Shown here in pieces: positions 14,745 through 18,625 of a stretch of 18,625 bases of DNA (its first letter is position 1; every line of letters begins with the position of its first letter). The stretch spans positions 1-18,625 of the forward strand of contig JBHIET010000069.1 of NCBI GenBank assembly GCA_046760785.1. Reading direction: 5' to 3'. Source of the DNA: JBHIET01 sp046760785 (lineage in GTDB: Bacteria > Chloroflexota > Anaerolineae > B4-G1). A program made the position numbers and the translations under genes. The notes under the pieces are model-generated. The model saw only the letters and a list, made by a program, of their open reading frames with translations, did not search any database and was not told where the DNA came from.

Positions 14745-15761
14745 TCATTTGGCCTTCTCGCGGTAGGCGCGGATCATCTGGGGGATGACCTCGTTCAAGT
14801 CGCCTACGATCTTGTAATGGGCGATCTGGAAGATGGGGGCGTTGGGGTCGGTGTTGATGGCGACGATCTTGCTTGATTGATCCATCCCGGCGCGGTGCTG
14901 CACCGCGCCCGAGATGCCGCAGGCGACGTACAGCCGGGGTCGGACGGTGACGCCGGTCTGTCCTACCTGATGTTCCTGCGAGATGAAGCCCGCGTCAACG
15001 GCGGCGCGGGAGGCTCCCACCTCACCCCCGAGCGCCTGGGCCAGCTCGCGGATGAGTTGAAAGTTCTCACGGCTGCCCACACCCGCCCCACCGGCGACGA
15101 TGATGTCAGCACTCTTCAGATTGCAGGTGGGTTCTCGCGCTTGCCGCTCCAGCACCTCCAACACCAGGTCGCGCTCGTCAAACTGTGGCTCAATGTTCTC
15201 GATCTCGCCTTGGCGTGTGCCGTCTGACTCGCCCAGTTTCATCACACCCTCGCGTACCGTCGCCATTTGTGGGTGCGTCTCCGGATTGACAATGGTGGCA
15301 ATGATGTTGCCGCCGAAGGCGGGTCGAATCTGATACAGCAGGTCGCCGTACGTTTTGTCCTTGTAGTTGAAGTCGCCGATCTGGAGCGCGGTACAGTCGG
15401 CGGTCAGGCCGGCGCGGACCCCGCTGGCGATGCGTGGGGCCAGGTCACGGCCAATCGGCGTGGCCCCCAGGAGGAAGATATAGGGTTGCCGTTCCTGCAC
15501 CAAGTCAGTGGCGACTCTGGCGTAGGGCAGCGTGCGGTACAGCGCCAGTTCGGGATGATCGGCCAGCAATACTCGGTCCGCACCGTAGTGGATGAGCTGC
15601 TCGGCCAAGTCGGCGATTTCGTGGCCGAACAGCAAGGCGCACACGCGACCGTCCAGCTTTTCGGCCAGCTCCCGTGCCTTCGATAGTAACTCCAGGCTGA
15701 CGGCGGCGATGCACCCATCCTCCTGCTCAATGAAAACCCAGACCTCCCTGCATTTAGCCAT
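14745..15761 (-). CDS. etfA: Electron transfer flavoprotein, alpha subunit
   Basis: FAD-carrying subunit of the ETF that takes electrons from the acyl-CoA dehydrogenase encoded next. The 338-residue product has the N-terminal ETF domain (about 1-200) and the FAD-binding C-terminal domain. Its signature runs GGEVGASRAAVDAGFI near 244, then QVGQTGVTVRPRLYVACGIS near 265, GAVQHRAGM, and AINTDPNAPIF near 302. GAGGAG lies six bases before the ATG. It follows etfB after a 74-base gap that holds a repeat hairpin. The VGQTG block is seen in both ordinary and bifurcating ETFs, so the type is not settled here. Confidence 0.95.
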   Translation of the reverse strand: MAKCREVWVFIEQEDGCIAAVSLELLSKARELAEKLDGRVCALLFGHEIADLAEQLIHYGADRVLLADHPELALYRTLPYARVATDLVQERQPYIFLLGATPIGRDLAPRIASGVRAGLTADCTALQIGDFNYKDKTYGDLLYQIRPAFGGNIIATIVNPETHPQMATVREGVMKLGESDGTRQGEIENIEPQFDERDLVLEVLERQAREPTCNLKSADIIVAGGAGVGSRENFQLIRELAQALGGEVGASRAAVDAGFISQEHQVGQTGVTVRPRLYVACGISGAVQHRAGMDQSSKIVAINTDPNAPIFQIAHYKIVGDLNEVIPQMIRAYREKAK

Positions 15762-15790
15762 TCTTGCTCCTCATAGGGTTCGCCTCTAAT

Positions 15791-15819
15791 GGGGCGACCG
15801 CAAGGGTTCGCCCCTACAT
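15791..15819. repeat. Partial copy of the R1/R2 repeat between etfB and etfA
   Basis: GGGGCGACCGCAAGGG followed by TTCGCCCCTACAT repeats the end of R1 (143-169) almost exactly. It folds as GGGGCGA/TCGCCCC with CC/GG around a GCAA loop. Lying inside the etfBA transcript, it could act as an mRNA hairpin between the two cistrons, or be a plain insertion. Confidence 0.75.
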
Positions 15820-15835
15820 CTGCAATCCGCAATCA

Positions 15836-16726
15836 CTACAGGATGTGGTCCTCTACTAACTCTTGTACCAGCGCAGAGACGCCATCCGGGCCGGCCGGGA
15901 TCTCCTTACTTTCGCTCGTTTCGAGCACGACGGAGTCAATTTTGAGCACTTTGGTCGGCGAACCGGATAGGCCCAGTTTGCTCTCGTCAGCGCCCACGTC
16001 GGCGGCGGTCCAGACGGGTATCTTCTGGTCGCGCTCGGCCAGGTAACGATCCAGTGCCTCTTCCGTCTCGAACTCAGGCCATTTCTCCAAGAGGGCCGGA
16101 TATTCGAGCGGGGTGGCGGCCAATTTGCAGGCGATCGTCCGGCGGGCCGAGGGAGGACGGGGCTGGTTGGCCGATGCCACCACGGTGAGCAGGCAGGGCA
16201 GGGTGCACTTGACCGTCTCTTTGCCCAGGGGAAGTGCTCTTTGGACGACGATCTCGTTCTCTTGCAGCGATTGAATGGATTCGGCGTAGGTGATTTGCGG
16301 CAGGCCCAGTTTCTCGGCCACCTGGGGGCCGACCTGGGCGGTGTCGCCGTCTATCGCCTGCCGCCCACAAAATACGATGTCGAAGTCGCCTATCTGTTCC
16401 ACGGCGCATTTGAGGGCGTAGGAGGTGGCCAACGTATCAGACCCGGCGAACTTGCGGTCGGTGAGCAGGATCACACGGTCGGCGCCACGGTACAGAGCCT
16501 CGCGCAGGATTTCGGCCGCTCGCGGCGGGCCCATCGTCAGCACCGTCACCTGGCCGCCGTGTTGCTCTCTCACCTGTAGCGCCATCTCCAGCGCGTTCAG
16601 GTCTTCTGGGTTGAAGATGGCAGGCAGCGCAGCGCGGTTGACGGTGCCGTCGTCTTTCATCGCCTGGCCGGTGATGTTGGCGGTATCGGGCACTTGCTTG
16701 ACCAATACCACGCAGTTGTACTTCAT
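15836..16726 (-). CDS. etfB: Electron transfer flavoprotein, beta subunit
   Basis: Small ETF subunit that forms the heterodimer with EtfA. The 296-residue product starts MKYNCVVLVKQVPDT, the usual EtfB opening. It then shows FNPEDLNALEMALQVRE near 38, VTVLTMGPP near 60, ALYRGADRVILLTD near 77, FCGRQAIDGDTAQVGPQVAEKLGLPQ near 119, and LPCLLTVVASANQPRPPSARR near 175, the recognition-loop region. It is some 30-40 residues longer than common EtfB proteins, mainly after position 200. AGGAGG lies six bases before the ATG. It is the first gene of the operon, behind a long structured leader. Whether it bifurcates electrons with NADH is not decided by what I can see. Confidence 0.95.
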   Translation of the reverse strand: MKYNCVVLVKQVPDTANITGQAMKDDGTVNRAALPAIFNPEDLNALEMALQVREQHGGQVTVLTMGPPRAAEILREALYRGADRVILLTDRKFAGSDTLATSYALKCAVEQIGDFDIVFCGRQAIDGDTAQVGPQVAEKLGLPQITYAESIQSLQENEIVVQRALPLGKETVKCTLPCLLTVVASANQPRPPSARRTIACKLAATPLEYPALLEKWPEFETEEALDRYLAERDQKIPVWTAADVGADESKLGLSGSPTKVLKIDSVVLETSESKEIPAGPDGVSALVQELVEDHIL

Positions 16727-16759
16727 GGATACCTCCTGGTTTGTCGTGGTTTGCAGATG

Positions 16760-16933
16760 CCGGTAGTGCTCCCCTTGAGTGTTGTTGCTGCTTGCTCGCC
16801 CCGCTAAACCGCCCGGCTAAGCAAGCAAAGCCCCCCTCGGGGGCTGGATGTCAGCCCGCAGGGCTTTGTTTGTCAGCCCGGACGTTCACGTCCGGGCTTG
16901 CGCACAACAACACTTTACAGGGGCACTACCCGG
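16760..16933 (-). ncRNA. Multi-branched hairpin leader of the etf operon (candidate RNA or MITE)
   Basis: On the minus strand the ends pair in three blocks: GTAGTGC with GCACTAC, CCCT with AGGG, and AGTGTTGTTG with CAACAACACT (around 16928-16903 and 16763-16787). Inside lie four hairpins: AGCCCGGACGT/ACGTCCGGGCT (11 bp), AGCCC/GGGCT, AGCCCCC/GGGGGCT, and GCTTGCT/AGCAAGC. Two of them are followed by the same linker, GGGCTGACA. The unit begins within about ten bases of the start predicted from the 16942-16969 promoter and ends about 28 bases before the etfB Shine-Dalgarno sequence. It thus fills the 5' leader. A non-autonomous insertion element with inverted ends is the main alternative. Confidence 0.6.
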
Positions 16934-16941
16934 ATGCCACT

Positions 16942-16969
16942 ATTATAGAAACCCTCAGCGATATGACAA
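16942..16969 (-). promoter_or_regulatory. Near-consensus sigma-70 promoter of the etfB-etfA-acd operon
   Basis: On the minus strand, TTGTCA (16969-16964), a 16-base spacer, then a perfect TATAAT (16947-16942). It predicts a start near 16935 and a leader of about 210 nt that would contain the multi-hairpin structure. No gene is seen in 16934-17027. Confidence 0.7.
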
Positions 16970-17000
16970 GTTACGGCGTTTTCGGGTATGATGCGGGGAG

Positions 17001-17019
17001 GCGTGAAACGTCAAACGTG
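17001..17019. repeat. Direct repeat copy DR2 (GTGAAACGT family)
   Basis: GCGTGAAACGTCAAACGTG is a near-identical copy of 12882-12900 in the same orientation. The remnant of a short-chain dehydrogenase gene begins within ten bases of it, so the repeat marks a breakpoint. Confidence 0.7.
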
Positions 17020-17027
17020 GGGGAGGG

Positions 17028-17105
17028 GCCCTGGCCGACCCGGCCATCACCTGGATCAACGGAGCGGTCATCCCGGTGGATGGAGGGGAGATCATCGTAG
17101 GGTGA
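17028..17105 (+). pseudogene. Remnant: C-terminal 25 codons of a short-chain dehydrogenase/reductase
   Basis: In one frame the plus strand reads ALADPAITWINGAVIPVDGG followed by EIIVG and a TGA stop at 17103-17105. The WxNGxVIPVDGG block closing just before the C-terminus is the standard end of SDR enzymes, where it usually reads ITGQ or a close variant followed by VDGG. Nothing upstream in frame continues the fold: the GTGAAACGT repeat and the etf promoter lie there instead. I read it as the 3' stub of a gene lost by recombination at the repeat. The rest of 17106-17285 holds only a CCCTTCGACAGGCTCAGGAC unit (17161-17180) and no gene. Confidence 0.7.
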
Positions 17106-17285
17106 CGGAGGGGTGCGTAAGCGCGCCGCGGTGAACTTGGAGCTGAGCCTTTCGACTGTGCCCTTCGACAGGCTCAGGACGTCGCTCATGGAAGGCCCTG
17201 TCAAAGCCAGCGGGCCTGGTGCAGCTCACGCCAAACCCGCCCCCAGGCTGAAGTGCACTCAAACACCTGCAATCTGGTGATTACT

Positions 17286-17463
17286 TTGACAATGTCAGAT
17301 TAACATAAAGCGGGCTGCACCTGCTCGCCGGTGCTCGTAGCCCCCGTCCCTTCGGGCTGAGCCTCAGGACGAAGCCTCGGGGGCGTCTCAAACGAGATTT
17401 GCCCGGAGAACACGCCCTTGGGGACAAGGGCTGAGAGCCTTTGGCCAAATGTGACATTGTCAA
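17286..17463. repeat. 178-bp inverted-repeat element with a partial R1/R2 core
   Basis: TTGACAATGTCA (17286-17297) is mirrored exactly by TGACATTGTCAA (17452-17463). Similarity continues a few bases inward (GATT against CATT). The interior includes CTTCGGGCTGAGCCTCAGGA (17350-17369) with CGAAG and CGGGGGC pairing back, a partial copy of the R1/R2 family. No open frame of note is inside, so it looks like a MITE-like insertion. The stretch 17464-17724 shows no gene, RNA or repeat that I can support. Confidence 0.55.
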
Positions 17464-17724
17464 GTTACCCAGATGTCCGTTTGGCTCAGTCAGAGGCGTC
17501 TCTGTACCCCCATATCTGGCGTTCAGAGGCCCGTCCAAACTGCCAAATCTGGGCCTCCAGCAACACGTGGACACGCTTTGTCAACTCCTGTCTCGGCCGA
17601 TAGGCGCGCGGCAATGCCAGTGCCGAGTGGCTTTTTTCGGCCTGGTGGCACGACCGTGTGGTTTTACGATGACCCTTTCGTGCTGCCACGCCAATCATGT
17701 GCTCACGTAAGATGGGATTGATCT

Positions 17725-17950
17725 TCAGCGACGCGGCTTGCTGCGCAATGCACACCGCCGCAAATGATAGGCTTCATCATACGCTTGGCGCGTCTGCCAC
17801 AGCTTCCAAGCGATGGCCAACCAGCGGTTCGCCAGACAGGGCCTGCACATTGGCAGGCGATGGAAAGCGTTGGCGGTCGTCACCGAATTTGACCAGCAAA
17901 GCTGGCGCCAGATAATCGCCAGCTCCGGGCAGTGAGTCAAAGACTGGGTA
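17725..17950 (-). pseudogene. Scrambled IS110-family transposase C-terminus
   Basis: In one minus-strand frame (about 17945-17840) the DNA reads FDSLPGAGDYLAPALLVKFG then DDRQRFPSPANVQALSG, the Transposase_20 block of IS110 enzymes. In the next frame (about 17838-17725) it reads LANRWLAIAWKLWQTRQAYD then EAYHLRR, the usual IS110 C-terminal end. The ~80 residues normally between them are missing, and the phase changes near 17830-17842, so an internal deletion joined the two parts. The second frame is continuous with the DDE transposase piece upstream, giving one misleading open frame 17725-18438. Confidence 0.75.
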
Positions 17951-18438
17951 TCCACATCATCAGTTTGTAGAACATGCTTACGCCAGATGCTATCTCTACC
18001 CTGGACGAAGCGGAAAACCCGCAAAGAATCAACATAATAGCGCAACGGGATGCCATAAGACTGCATGAAGGCTTGGGCGGCCTGGATATGAGCCCAGGTC
18101 GTGTCCTTTGGAGCGAAGTCAGCGAACAGTAGCATCTGACTGAAGTCGTCGCTGGAGGTGATCAAGACCCACTTCTCTTGAGCGAAGGGAGACCACAGGT
18201 GCAGCGAGGAGTCGTGTTGAACCAGAGCCCCGGCAGGCAACTTACTTGGTGTATGCCTCTCGTATGCGACTGAGAAGGCTTCTGGGTCTTTCCGATACTC
18301 TTTGAGCAGGGTGAAGAAACGGGTCTTGCCGATGTCCAGCATCTCTTGAATCTCGGCTCTCGCCAGCAATCCCTGGCAGTATCCACTGAGCAGCACTTTG
18401 ATCTGGTCGTCTGTGAACCGCTTGTGCAACTGAGTCAT
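17950..18438 (-). pseudogene. Truncated DDE (rve-type) transposase
   Basis: The start is strong (AAGGAGG six bases upstream). Residues 1-50 are a helix-turn-helix region (FTDDQIKVLLSGYCQGLLAR...FFTLLKEYRKDPEAF). Residues about 70-165 are an integrase core with the first catalytic-type Asp in VQHDSSLHLWSPFAQEKW, then TTWAHIQAAQAFMQSYGIPL and the second Asp in YYVDSLRVFRFVQGRDS. After TDDVDTQ the family sequence stops. The part expected to hold the third catalytic residue (Glu) is gone, replaced by IS110 sequence. The linker between the helix-turn-helix and the core is also very short, suggesting a second in-frame deletion. It cannot be an active transposase. Confidence 0.8.
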
Positions 18439-18488
18439 TTTGTTCCTCCTTAATCGTGAGAGCGACTTGGAAGAACTCTATCATGACC

Positions 18489-18558
18489 GGTTCACTTTTC
18501 AACTAGAAACGGTTCACCTTTCAGCCTTAAATGGTTCACCTTTGAACTTTAAATGACA
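18489..18558 (-). mobile_element. IS end with three 22-bp-spaced transposase-site repeats
   Basis: GGTTCAC(T/C)TTT occurs at 18489, 18511 and 18533, exactly 22 bp apart, between the transposase start and TGACA at 18554-18558. On the element's own strand the end reads TGTCATTTAAAGTTCAAAGG, then TGAACC repeats. Regularly spaced repeats next to a TGTCA tip are what an end bound by several transposase copies looks like. The matching other end is not found, consistent with the truncated transposase. Beyond it (18559-18625) I see no gene. Confidence 0.55.
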
Positions 18559-18625
18559 CGCACCGGCGCCAGGTGTGTCAAGTCAAATGATAATGTCACC
18601 GAACAGGCATCGTTCCATCAAAAGA

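Noticed and set aside
17486..17755. Minus-strand open frame of 89 residues below the IS110 remnant
   Set aside because: No recognisable family, no ribosome site, and it overlaps the degraded IS110 end.

Overview
The window looks like chromosomal DNA from an uncultured, GC-rich, anaerobic-leaning bacterium, most likely a member of the Chloroflexota (Anaerolineae-like). This is inference. It rests on the gene content (long acyl-CoA dehydrogenase with EtfBA, CbiM/PDGLE/CbiQ/CbiO with CooT, a GT39 protein with a C-terminal beta domain) and on intergenic regions full of short dispersed repeats such as CTTCGACAGGCTCAGGAC and GGGGCGACCGCAAGGG. No rRNA, tRNA or CRISPR array was seen.

Region 1 (1-5300, + strand) is an amino-sugar uptake and catabolism cassette: two sugar ABC permeases, a cytoplasmic NagZ-type GH3 hexosaminidase and a SIS-domain aminosugar-phosphate isomerase/deaminase. 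Two copies of one ~125-135 bp repeat bracket it in inverted orientation. No solute-binding protein or ATPase gene is present here.

Region 2 (5299-9680, - strand) is a nickel/cobalt uptake and handling operon, read from a near-consensus promoter at 9652-9680: DUF3842, cooT, a zinc-ribbon/His-rich protein, cbiM, a CbiN-like PDGLE protein, cbiQ, cbiO. The last four genes are coupled by ATGA overlaps or direct abutment. cooT and the zinc-ribbon gene, both starting Met-Cys, each have a terminator-like hairpin plus U-tract directly before the Shine-Dalgarno sequence, so they may be attenuated.

Region 3 (9690-12860) has a Phd/YefM antitoxin behind a row of GC-rich hairpins, a PIN toxin cut off after about 73 residues, and a convergent pair (DUF402 protein, GT39-type membrane glycosyltransferase).

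Region 4 (12880-17020, - strand) is an etfB-etfA-acyl-CoA dehydrogenase operon. Its promoter at 16942-16969 (TTGTCA-16-TATAAT) is followed by a ~175 nt multi-branched hairpin leader. A 19-bp direct repeat flanks the operon.

Region 5 (17020-18625) is a decayed mobile-element zone: a short-chain dehydrogenase C-terminal remnant, a 178-bp inverted-repeat element, and a chimeric open frame made of a truncated DDE transposase and a scrambled IS110-family C-terminus, with 22-bp-spaced repeats marking one IS end.

The best leads for something undescribed are the structured leaders before etfB, before cooT and the zinc-ribbon gene, and before the antitoxin gene. All are visible only as sequence complementarity and need comparative support.
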